Below, one piece after another: positions 46,230 to 53,680 of a stretch of 64,000 bases of DNA (the first letter of the stretch is position 1; each line of letters starts with the position of its first letter). Origin of the DNA: Aquimarina sp. MAR_2010_214. Its GTDB lineage: Bacteria; Bacteroidota; Bacteroidia; Flavobacteriales; Flavobacteriaceae. A program made the translations under genes and the position numbers. The notes under the pieces were generated by a model. It worked only from the letters and a program-made list of their open reading frames with translations, made no database searches and was not told the origin of the DNA. The DNA lies in NCBI RefSeq assembly GCF_002846555.1, contig NZ_PJMS01000001.1, positions 1,178,001-1,242,000 on the forward strand. Reading direction: 5' to 3'.

Positions 46230-46964
46230 TTATATGATCCCACGTTCTTTTTTAATTTGATCATATGCTTTTTGTACCTCTCTAAATTTGGCTTCGGCAC
46301 CTTTGATATGGATCTCATCCATATGCTGTACTTTATCAGGGTGATATTTTTTTGCCATGGTTCTAAATGCTTTTTTTACTTCGGCATCGGTAGCTGCTTT
46401 ATCAATTTCCAGGATTTTATAAGCATGATCTCCAGTTTTGAAAAACATGGCTTTAATACTCTCAAAATCTTTAAAATTTATTCGTAAAAACCCTGCTATT
46501 TTCCGAATCTCTTCAGCTTCAGAGATGCTTACTGATCCGTCAGCATTTGCAATTCCGAATAAAAAGTGTAAAATCTGTAATCTGGATGGATATCGAGTAT
46601 GTTGATTGATATACATACAAACACGTTGTGCAGAAACATGCCTGTTTTTAATAATTTCATTAAATGTTCTAAAGGTAGCATTAGCTCGTTCTTTGCCATA
46701 AGCACTCACAAAATATCGTCTTACGTAATCAAGCTCTGTTTGATTTATTGTTCCATCTGCTTTAATAACGATAGAAGATAGCGATAGTAAATTAAGTTCA
46801 AAATCGGCTGGAGTTACTTTTGGTTCTTGAGAAAATACCGTTTTAAATCCACCGCTAGTTTTGATTTTTGTTGCATCAAGAAGACTCCCTAGTATAAAAC
46901 CTAGAACTGCCCCGGGTAATCTAAAAAAAACAGCTCCTAATATTGCAGCAAACCATTTAATCAT
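46230..46964 (-). CDS. TerB/DnaJ-domain co-chaperone-like protein
   Basis: 244 aa. A short N-terminal membrane-proximal hydrophobic Gly-rich segment (ILGAVFFRLPGAVLGFILGSLL), a TerB-like helical domain (about 55-165: SLSSIVIKADGTINQTELDYVRRYF), and a C-terminal J domain with HPDK (about 205). The same order is found in DjlA, an inner-membrane Hsp70 co-chaperone. Partner and process unknown. The 320-bp region upstream is shared with the divergent bacilliredoxin gene. Confidence 0.85.
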   Translation of the reverse strand: MIKWFAAILGAVFFRLPGAVLGFILGSLLDATKIKTSGGFKTVFSQEPKVTPADFELNLLSLSSIVIKADGTINQTELDYVRRYFVSAYGKERANATFRTFNEIIKNRHVSAQRVCMYINQHTRYPSRLQILHFLFGIANADGSVSISEAEEIRKIAGFLRINFKDFESIKAMFFKTGDHAYKILEIDKAATDAEVKKAFRTMAKKYHPDKVQHMDEIHIKGAEAKFREVQKAYDQIKKERGII

Positions 46965-47284
46965 TCAAAACATTTTTTTGGGTTGTAAAGATAAACTAAT
47001 TATTAAAAGATAATTTTTAGTTCTCTATTATATTAGTAAGAAGTATTCCTAATTTGTTACGGATATAGATTATAATATCTAGTTGTCTTGATTGACTCTG
47101 TATAGATTATAAGGTGCTCTTGGCCTTTAGAAATATGTAAAACAGGTATAAATTGAATACTGGGAATTTGATTTTAATTGTGTGCTATAAGTGAATTCTC
47201 AGACTACTTGTCAGTTGTGCTTATGTGGTACATAATTTGTAACTTTGTATCAAATTGTAATACGAAAAATAAAAGATAAAAAAT
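46965..47284. other. Divergent intergenic region with bacilliredoxin promoter
   Basis: AT-rich, without a credible gene. For the + gene, TTG (47215-47217) and TAACTTTG (47240-47247) with 22-nt spacing form a plausible -33/-7 pair, 38 bp before ATG 47285. No clear minus-strand pair was found. Confidence 0.5.
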
Positions 47285-47695
47285 ATGTATCCAGCAGATT
47301 TAGTAAAACCAATGCGCGAAGATCTTACCAATATTGGTTTTGAAGAATTACATACAGAAGAAGCAGTAGACACAGCAATAGCAAAAGAAGGAACTACATT
47401 GGTAGTCGTAAATTCGGTATGTGGTTGTGCTGCGGCAAATGCTCGTCCGGGAGCAAGAGCTTCACTAGAGAATGATAAAAAGCCTGATAATTTAGTAACT
47501 GTTTTTGCAGGAGTAGATAGAGAGGCGACAGATAAGGCACGTAGTTATATGATTCCGTTTCCTCCATCATCACCATCTATGGCATTGTTTAGAAACGGAG
47601 AATTAGTTCATATGCTAGAGCGTCATCATATCGAAGGACGTCCTGCAGAAATGATAGCAGAAAACCTTAAAGATGCTTATAACGAGCATTGCTAA
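47285..47695 (+). CDS. BrxA/BrxB-type bacilliredoxin
   Basis: 136 aa. The conserved NSVCGCAAANARPGA contains the CGC redox motif (C46, C48), matching YphP/YqiW rather than thioredoxin CxxC. The rest (PPSSPSMALFRNGELVHMLERHHIEGRPAEMI) is typical of the family. In Firmicutes bacilliredoxins reduce bacillithiol-mixed disulfides; Bacteroidota also make bacillithiol in many lineages. A strong terminator follows. Confidence 0.93.
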   Translation: MYPADLVKPMREDLTNIGFEELHTEEAVDTAIAKEGTTLVVVNSVCGCAAANARPGARASLENDKKPDNLVTVFAGVDREATDKARSYMIPFPPSSPSMALFRNGELVHMLERHHIEGRPAEMIAENLKDAYNEHC

Positions 47696-47710
47696 AATGA
47701 TTTTAAGTAG

Positions 47711-47753
47711 AAAGTATAAAAATTCGGTTTGTATAACCGAATTTTTATACTTT
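47711..47753. terminator. Bidirectional intrinsic terminator
   Basis: Perfect 19-bp arms (47711-47729 and 47735-47753) with 5-nt loop. AAAG/TTTC-type ends give T runs on both strands, fitting the convergent bacilliredoxin and GG-leader genes. Confidence 0.85.
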
Positions 47754-47764
47754 AATTCTAAATT

Positions 47765-47926
47765 TTAGCATTCATGGCATTGACCGCCCTCACCATTTCC
47801 AGATTCATTACCTCCGGGAGCATTATGACCACCACCACAAGAACAGCCACTACCTCCATTAACTTGTTTTAATACTTTTTGATTAAGTACTTGTACTCCT
47901 TCTACTTTTAAAATGTTTGCTAACAT
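47765..47926 (-). CDS. GG-leader Cys/Gly-rich peptide precursor
   Basis: 53 codons on the minus strand, too short for most ORF callers. ATG 47926, stop 47765. Leader MLANILKVEGVQVLNQ then KVLKQVNGG (double Gly at 24-25) fits the GG-leader consensus used by peptidase-containing ABC transporters; such leaders (NILKLEGVxxLxxxxxxxxNGG) are common in Flavobacteriia. The 28-residue core is Gly/Asn-rich with four Cys (CSC near 28-30, C50, C53) and His. No maturation enzyme or exporter is next to it. Function could be bacteriocin-like, a RiPP, or a metal-binding peptide. Confidence 0.7.
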   Translation of the reverse strand: MLANILKVEGVQVLNQKVLKQVNGGSGCSCGGGHNAPGGNESGNGEGGQCHEC

Positions 47927-48139
47927 AATTTAAGCTATTTAATGATTTGTATGTTTCCTGAGCATTTATAGACATTCAGGAATTATGTCTTTAGTTTATG
48001 TCACCTCGATGATAAATGTTACCAAATAATCATCAATTATTTTTTAATTTGATATACAAAAATATTGGTCAACTAAAAATAATATAAGACCTTGCGATAC
48101 CTTTTACACAAGTTAAATTTTATTAATTATGCAGATAAA

Positions 48140-48880
48140 ATGGAGGCAATAAAAAAGATATTAAGTTATCCGCTTTCTATAGTTTTCTATTTGTTTTTTG
48201 GTTTGACCCTAGTGATTTTTCATGGATTACAGTGGTTAGGCGTAAAATTAGGAGGCCCCAGAGGACATAGAGGAGTTGTAAATATTATGAATCTATGCTT
48301 ATTACGGTGTTTACACATTTTGGGTGTAACATTTAGTTTTAAAAATAAATATGCGTTACCTCAGGATCAACCTTTAATATTGGTATCGAATCATCAAAGT
48401 ATGTTTGATATACCATTGATATCTTGGTACTTGCGAAGATATAAGCCAAAATTCATTTCTAAGATTGAGCTAGGCAAAGGTATACCAAGCATATCTTTTA
48501 ACTTACGACATGGGGGTAATGTTTTGATTGATAGGAAAAATCCAAAACAATCAATTCCGGCATTATCAAAATTCGGAAAATTTGTTGCTGAGAACAATTT
48601 TTCGGCGGTTATCTTTCCCGAAGGTACGCGTAGTAAAGACGGAAAACCTAAAACATTTGCTCCAACAGGATTAAAAATCTTATTTAAAAATGCACCAGAA
48701 GCCCTGATCGTACCAATAACTATAAATAATAGTTGGAAACTGGTTAGATTTGGTAATTTCCCTATGGGAGTAGGAATACATATGACATTAGAAGTACAAG
48801 AACCTATAACAATCGATAAAGAACCCGAAATATTACTGGATAAAATAGAAGAAAGGGTTACTTTAGCAATCAGAACATAA
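48140..48880 (+). CDS. plsC: 1-acyl-sn-glycerol-3-phosphate acyltransferase
   Basis: 246 aa from ATG 48140. One N-terminal membrane helix (SIVFYLFFGLTLVIF), motif I NHQSMFD (NHxxxxD), motif II/III GGNVLIDRKN and FPEGTRS. PlsC adds the second acyl chain to lysophosphatidate in the inner membrane. An upstream TTG (48092) would add 16 residues without family support. It starts 12 bp before the desaturase gene, giving a lipid operon. Confidence 0.92.
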   Translation: MEAIKKILSYPLSIVFYLFFGLTLVIFHGLQWLGVKLGGPRGHRGVVNIMNLCLLRCLHILGVTFSFKNKYALPQDQPLILVSNHQSMFDIPLISWYLRRYKPKFISKIELGKGIPSISFNLRHGGNVLIDRKNPKQSIPALSKFGKFVAENNFSAVIFPEGTRSKDGKPKTFAPTGLKILFKNAPEALIVPITINNSWKLVRFGNFPMGVGIHMTLEVQEPITIDKEPEILLDKIEERVTLAIRT

Positions 48881-48891
48881 TACTAACCATA

Positions 48892-49893
48892 ATGGCTTTA
48901 GATAATATTAGATTAGAGGTAATGCAACTACTAGAAAAGAAGGTAGATGGTTTTATTGATAAATTTTTGATTCCGGTAGATAAAATATGGCAACCAACTG
49001 ATTTCTTACCTGATTCACAAAATGAAGATACTTTTTTTGAAGAAGTAAAAGAATTGAGAGAATTAGCTAAAGAACTTCCTTATGATTTTTGGGTAGTTTT
49101 GGTAGGAGACACTATTACTGAAGAAGCTTTGCCTACTTATGAGTCCTGGTTAATGGATGTAGAAGGAGTCAATCAGCATGAAAATGGAAAAGATAATGGA
49201 TGGGCCAAATGGGTACGCTATTGGACAGGTGAAGAAAATAGACATGGGGATGTATTGAATAAATACCTCTATTTGTCGGGTAGAGTGAATATGATTGAAG
49301 TAGAAAGAACTACACAACACTTAATTAATGATGGTTTTGATATAGGTACGGATAGAGACCCTTATAAAAACTTTGTGTATACTAGTTTTCAAGAATTGGC
49401 AACTTATATTTCTCATAACAGAGTTGCAAAATTAGCTAGACAATACTCTAATAAGTCATTGTCTAAGATGTGCAAAATTATTGCAGGAGATGAAATGCGT
49501 CATCATAATGCATATAGTGAATTTGTAAGAAGTATTTTTGAGGTAGATCCAAGTCAGATGATGATTGCATTTAGTGATATGATGAAGAAAAAAATTGTGA
49601 TGCCAGCACATTTACTTAGAGAATCTGGCCAATCCATAGGAACTGCTTTCGAAGATTTTTCATGGTCTGCACAGCGTATCGGGGTATATACCTCACAAGA
49701 TTATATTGATATTGTGCAACGTCTTATCGAACGATGGGAAATTGATAAAATAATAGATCTTACAGATGAAGCAGAAAAAGCACGTGACTTTTTAATGAAA
49801 TTGCCAGCAAGAATGCAACGTATTAGTGAGCGATTGGTTATCCCAGAAGAAATTTTTGAATTTAAGTGGGTGCAACCAGCAATGACAAAATAA
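48892..49893 (+). CDS. Acyl-ACP desaturase (ferritin-like diiron)
   Basis: 333 aa. Diiron ligand motifs EENRHGD (about 117-123) and DEMRHH (about 202) match the EENRH...DExRHH pattern of soluble stearoyl-ACP desaturases (FA_desaturase_2), plant-type and common in marine Flavobacteriia. It inserts a double bond in ACP-bound fatty acids using O2 and ferredoxin. Cotranscription with plsC (11 bp) suggests membrane unsaturation is tuned here. Confidence 0.93.
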   Translation: MALDNIRLEVMQLLEKKVDGFIDKFLIPVDKIWQPTDFLPDSQNEDTFFEEVKELRELAKELPYDFWVVLVGDTITEEALPTYESWLMDVEGVNQHENGKDNGWAKWVRYWTGEENRHGDVLNKYLYLSGRVNMIEVERTTQHLINDGFDIGTDRDPYKNFVYTSFQELATYISHNRVAKLARQYSNKSLSKMCKIIAGDEMRHHNAYSEFVRSIFEVDPSQMMIAFSDMMKKKIVMPAHLLRESGQSIGTAFEDFSWSAQRIGVYTSQDYIDIVQRLIERWEIDKIIDLTDEAEKARDFLMKLPARMQRISERLVIPEEIFEFKWVQPAMTK

Positions 49894-49904
49894 TACTACT
49901 AGGT

Positions 49905-50558
49905 ATGACTGAAGATCAGATTATATCTAAAACTATTGATTTTGTAAAGGATACACTTAGCGGAGCAGAAGGAGGACATGACTGGTTTCATATTGAAAGA
50001 GTACTTAAGAACGCTCAATCAATTTCTAAAGAAGAAGAAGTAGATTTTTTTATAGTCTCATTAGGCGCGTTACTTCATGACATAGCAGATTCAAAATTTT
50101 ATGATGGAGACGAAACTATAGGGCCCAAAATGGCTGCAGATTTTTTAAGAAACCTTCAGGTAGAACAAGCAGTTATTGATCATGTGATCAAGATTATCAA
50201 AAATATTTCTTTCAAAGGAGGGAATGTAGATCAGAAATTTAGATCTCCCGAATTAGATGTCATACAAGATGCAGATCGATTAGACGCTATCGGTGCTATA
50301 GGAATAGCAAGATGCTTTAACTATGGAGGGTTTAAAAACAGAACATTGTATGATCCCGAGATTATTCCAAATCTAAAGATGAGTAAGGAAGAATATAAAT
50401 CTTCAACATCGCCTACAATTAATCATTTCTACGAAAAATTATTGCTGCTTAAAGATAGAATGAATACTAAAACAGGTAGAAAACTGGCAGCAGAAAGGCA
50501 TCAATTTATGGAACAGTTTCTAGAACAATTCTATAAAGAGTGGGAAGGGAAGTCTTGA
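49905..50558 (+). CDS. HD-domain phosphohydrolase
   Basis: 217 aa from ATG 49905; the longer in-frame start at 49866 would overlap the desaturase by 28 bp. HD metal motifs: GGHDWFHIERVLKNA (His-Asp), LLHDIAD and QDADRLDAIGAIG, the YedJ/PncC-adjacent HD subfamily of metal-dependent nucleotidases. Substrate unknown. Tail is convergent (end to end at 50558/50559) with the radical SAM gene. Confidence 0.9.
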   Translation: MTEDQIISKTIDFVKDTLSGAEGGHDWFHIERVLKNAQSISKEEEVDFFIVSLGALLHDIADSKFYDGDETIGPKMAADFLRNLQVEQAVIDHVIKIIKNISFKGGNVDQKFRSPELDVIQDADRLDAIGAIGIARCFNYGGFKNRTLYDPEIIPNLKMSKEEYKSSTSPTINHFYEKLLLLKDRMNTKTGRKLAAERHQFMEQFLEQFYKEWEGKS

Positions 50559-51632
50559 TCAGAACAATCGCAACTGTTCATCTTTATAGAATTGATGTAG
50601 ATTACAGTTTAAATGTATCTTTTGCTTCTCTGGAAAGTATTTTTGCCTTGCTATAGTAAATAATTGATGAATTTGATCTGCCATGTTTCCAGATCCTCTC
50701 ATTCTTCTTCCAAAAGCACTATCATTTAGGTTACCTTCATGACACTGCATGACCTGATGTAGTATCTTATCCTTACGATCGGGTAAAGTATTTTCTAACC
50801 ATTTGGTAAATATGCTACCAATTGCTCCATTTAATCTTACGATTGTATATCCTATATTTTTTGCACCACACATAGAAACTTCTTTGGCTAAGGGTAATAT
50901 CTCATGACTATTGATAGATGGAATTATTGGTGCCATCATCACATTTGTAGGGACCCCTGAAGCATTTAGCCTTTCTAGAGTTTCTAATCGTTTCTTTATA
51001 CTTGCAGTTCTTGGTTCAAGAATTCTTCGTGTTTCTTCTCTTAATGTAGTGATAGAGAGGTATACCGATACCAGGTTATGTTTTGATAATTCAGAGAGAA
51101 GATCCAGATCTCTAAGGATTAAAGCGTTCTTGGTAATGATACCAACAGGATGCCTGTATTTTAGAAAAATTTCAAGAAGTTTGCGGGTAATTTCAAGTTT
51201 TTTTTCAATAGGTTGATAGCAATCGGTATTTCCAGAAAGTGAAATCGGATATGCTTTCCATTTTTTATTTCGCAACTTTTTCTCTAATAATTCAGGAGCA
51301 TTTTTTTTGATCAAAATTTTACTTTCAAAATCTAATCCAGCACCATAACCCCAATATTCGTGAGAATTTCTGGCATAACAATATACACAACCGTGCTCAC
51401 AACCCTGATACGGATTGAGAGAATATAACATACCAACATCAGGACTGGTTACTCTGTTGACAATCGTTTTCGGAAACGTTTCTATATAAGTAGTTTGATA
51501 TTTATTGATAGACTCTCCCTGATCAAGGCAATAATTAAGAAAGTCATCTCTTGTTTCATGATATAGTTCAAAAAATCGATTATGTACTTTTTCTTGTGCC
51601 CCTCTGCCTTTTATATGTTTTTGTGTCTTCAT
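50559..51632 (-). CDS. PA0069-family radical SAM protein
   Basis: 357 aa. SAM/[4Fe-4S] motif CEHGCVYCYAR (CxxxCxxC) after SLNPYQG; downstream GYGAGLDFESKILIKKNAPELL, SLSGNTDCYQPIEKK and LNASGVPTNVMMAPIIPSINS match the PA0069/Rv2578c family, related to spore photoproduct lyase. The reaction is unestablished; a DNA-repair or tRNA role has been suggested. Divergent from the eCIS operon, with a 430-bp gap. Confidence 0.92.
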   Translation of the reverse strand: MKTQKHIKGRGAQEKVHNRFFELYHETRDDFLNYCLDQGESINKYQTTYIETFPKTIVNRVTSPDVGMLYSLNPYQGCEHGCVYCYARNSHEYWGYGAGLDFESKILIKKNAPELLEKKLRNKKWKAYPISLSGNTDCYQPIEKKLEITRKLLEIFLKYRHPVGIITKNALILRDLDLLSELSKHNLVSVYLSITTLREETRRILEPRTASIKKRLETLERLNASGVPTNVMMAPIIPSINSHEILPLAKEVSMCGAKNIGYTIVRLNGAIGSIFTKWLENTLPDRKDKILHQVMQCHEGNLNDSAFGRRMRGSGNMADQIHQLFTIARQKYFPEKQKIHLNCNLHQFYKDEQLRLF

Positions 51633-51663
51633 TACTATTGATGATTTGAGTTATAAAGATAAT

Positions 51664-51713
51664 ATAGATTATGGAATAATTCCTTTTTTAACTGGAATTA
51701 TTCCATAATCTAT
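51664..51713. repeat. 20-bp perfect inverted repeat between the radical SAM and eCIS genes
   Basis: ATAGATTATGGAATAATTCC (51664-51683) and its exact complement (51694-51713) around a 10-nt loop containing T6. It is between two divergently transcribed genes, so it is not downstream of either: a terminator insulating them, an attenuator or a regulator site are all possible. Confidence 0.6.
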
Positions 51714-52062
51714 GTTGTGTTTATTCATTTGAAGCGTTACTAGTAAACGTTTTTCTGTAGATGATCTATTTAGTCTTAAGAAAAACTAATAAAATTTAAA
51801 ATGCTGTATTATAGGTTTTTACCCCTTTATATTAAAGTTGTTTAACTATAAAAAAAACAGTGTAATGACTCTGCGATTTTTTTAGAATGTGATTTATATT
51901 TATAGTGTCCTAATCAAAATCTAATTTCAATTTCTAAATTGATTTAGGCACTCCACCCCTAACCAAATTTTATACCCCAATAGATCAACAATGAAATAGC
52001 ATATAGCTTTTATCTCTCTGATATTGCTATAGAGTAATGATACATTATTAATTAAGAATAAT
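51714..52062. other. eCIS upstream region
   Basis: About 350 bp without a credible gene, AT-rich, presumably holding the operon promoter. TATATTTA near 51895 is one base off TAnnTTTG. No clear -33 partner was found. Confidence 0.4.
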
Positions 52063-52653
52063 ATGATTTTTGAAGTATTACAAATCATAACCGAAGAGGT
52101 TAATAATTTCTTTGATATAGAATTCGAAGAAAAACCGGTTTCATTGGATAATATAGCTTTTATAGAATCCGAACAGGGAGACGGGCCTAATAATAGCAAT
52201 AATATAGTATTAACATTATTGCATACCGAGGAAGAAACCACCTTAAGAAATTTCCCAAATCATTCTATCGAAGGAACTAAGGTAGCATATAGAAATCATA
52301 AGATTCATCTGAACCTTTATATGATGTTCTCAGCCAATAGAACAGACTACACCGAGTCATTGAAAAGTATATCTAGAGTTATGGAATTTTTTCAAGCTAA
52401 GCGAACCTTTACACAAGCAAATACCAGTTTTGACAGAGAACTGGATGGTATGAATACTATAAAAGAATTCAAGTTTAATGTGGAGTTGTTTACCCCATCA
52501 TTCGAAGAAATGAATTTTATCTGGGGAACCCTGGGAGGCAAACAATACCCAACGGTAATATACAAAGTCAGCGTACTGGAAATCGAAAGAGATAAAGTAC
52601 AGTCTGAAGGAAGTTTAATTACAGAAATCAACGGGAGCTTAAATCATAATTAA
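52063..52653 (+). CDS. eCIS cap/tail-terminator protein (DUF4255, Pvc16/Afp16-like)
   Basis: 196 aa. N-terminal DUF4255 blocks: MIFEVLQIITEEVNNFF, NIVLTLLHTEEETTLRN and PNHSIEGTKVAYRNHKIHLNLYMMFSANR, then YTESLKSISRVMEFFQAKRTFTQAN. In Afp/PVC the homolog caps the distal end of the sheath and tube and sets the completed particle. It is the first gene of the row here. The next gene starts 2 bp later. Confidence 0.9.
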   Translation: MIFEVLQIITEEVNNFFDIEFEEKPVSLDNIAFIESEQGDGPNNSNNIVLTLLHTEEETTLRNFPNHSIEGTKVAYRNHKIHLNLYMMFSANRTDYTESLKSISRVMEFFQAKRTFTQANTSFDRELDGMNTIKEFKFNVELFTPSFEEMNFIWGTLGGKQYPTVIYKVSVLEIERDKVQSEGSLITEINGSLNHN

Positions 52654-52655
52654 CA

Positions 52656-53666
52656 ATGGCATTTAGAACACTCTATAAAACCCTATTTCATATAGACATA
52701 CATCATTCTTATTTCCTAAACGATGGAGAAGACGCTTTTCTGGATATGACTGATGCAGAAAAGAAAGAGCAGCTTAGAAAATATATGATATCTGATTATA
52801 TGGATGTCGTACCGGCAATGGCTACACAGAAAGAATTAAAAAACCATAAAATGGTGTTTAGAACAGAAACAGGCGGTTTTAGGGTATTATGTAAAGTTAA
52901 TGAAGAAGACGATAAATATAGGACACAAATACCCCTTGGCGAAGAGCTAAAATTGACTTTTTACCTATATGCAAATGACTATTTGTTTGACAATTATACG
53001 GCACTAACTAAAGAAGAGAACAAGTTGTATTATTTTTCGAATATCAAACCTGATACCGAAGCAAATCCGTATTCCTATATCCCAGTAAGCTCATCCAATG
53101 ATCTCATTACAGATGATTTTTTACTCACTGAAGAAAGTACTCAGGCACTAGTATTTGCTTTGGAACAAGAAAATAAAAGAGTAGACACCAATGCTCGTCT
53201 AAGTTCAATTGCGGATTTAGAAGCTGCGGATTTGAGTACCGATGAAGGTAAATTAATCATAAATCAAGCAATCCAAAAGGAAAGAGGAAGAGGTTTGTTG
53301 GGCATTATTCAATTGTATATGCAAGGAGATAATGATCTGGATGTAACAGAAATTGATGCTGCTGATCCAGAGGATGTAAAAGATTTCATTTTAGATCCCG
53401 TACCAGAGTTTAAACTTCATTTTGATAATAAAAAAACCATCTGGAAATATATCAATGTAGCTACTGAAGTAGAATTAGAAACTACAGTAGAGAAACCATT
53501 AACGATACATGGTTTTATAGAGATAGTTCCGGAGGATGATTTAACTGCACCACTTCCTGTGGATATAGACAAATATCTATTTCCTAATCCTACAGCACAT
53601 AGTATAAAGCTAGTAACTAACGAGAACACAAATACAATAATAACATATTCTGAAATTTATATTTAA
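52656..53666 (+). CDS. eCIS-associated protein of unknown function
   Basis: 336 aa. No domain recognised. It opens AFRTLYKTLFHIDIHHSYFLNDGEDAFLDMT, has a mixed beta/acidic composition and no signal peptide, and ends with a beta-rich segment LTIHGFIEIVPEDD. Placed between cap and sheath, 2 bp after the former and 14 bp before the latter, it is almost certainly a structural or assembly part. A second cap-layer or adaptor would fit; this is position only. Confidence 0.75.
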   Translation: MAFRTLYKTLFHIDIHHSYFLNDGEDAFLDMTDAEKKEQLRKYMISDYMDVVPAMATQKELKNHKMVFRTETGGFRVLCKVNEEDDKYRTQIPLGEELKLTFYLYANDYLFDNYTALTKEENKLYYFSNIKPDTEANPYSYIPVSSSNDLITDDFLLTEESTQALVFALEQENKRVDTNARLSSIADLEAADLSTDEGKLIINQAIQKERGRGLLGIIQLYMQGDNDLDVTEIDAADPEDVKDFILDPVPEFKLHFDNKKTIWKYINVATEVELETTVEKPLTIHGFIEIVPEDDLTAPLPVDIDKYLFPNPTAHSIKLVTNENTNTIITYSEIYI

Positions 53667-53680
53667 AAACAATTAAAATT

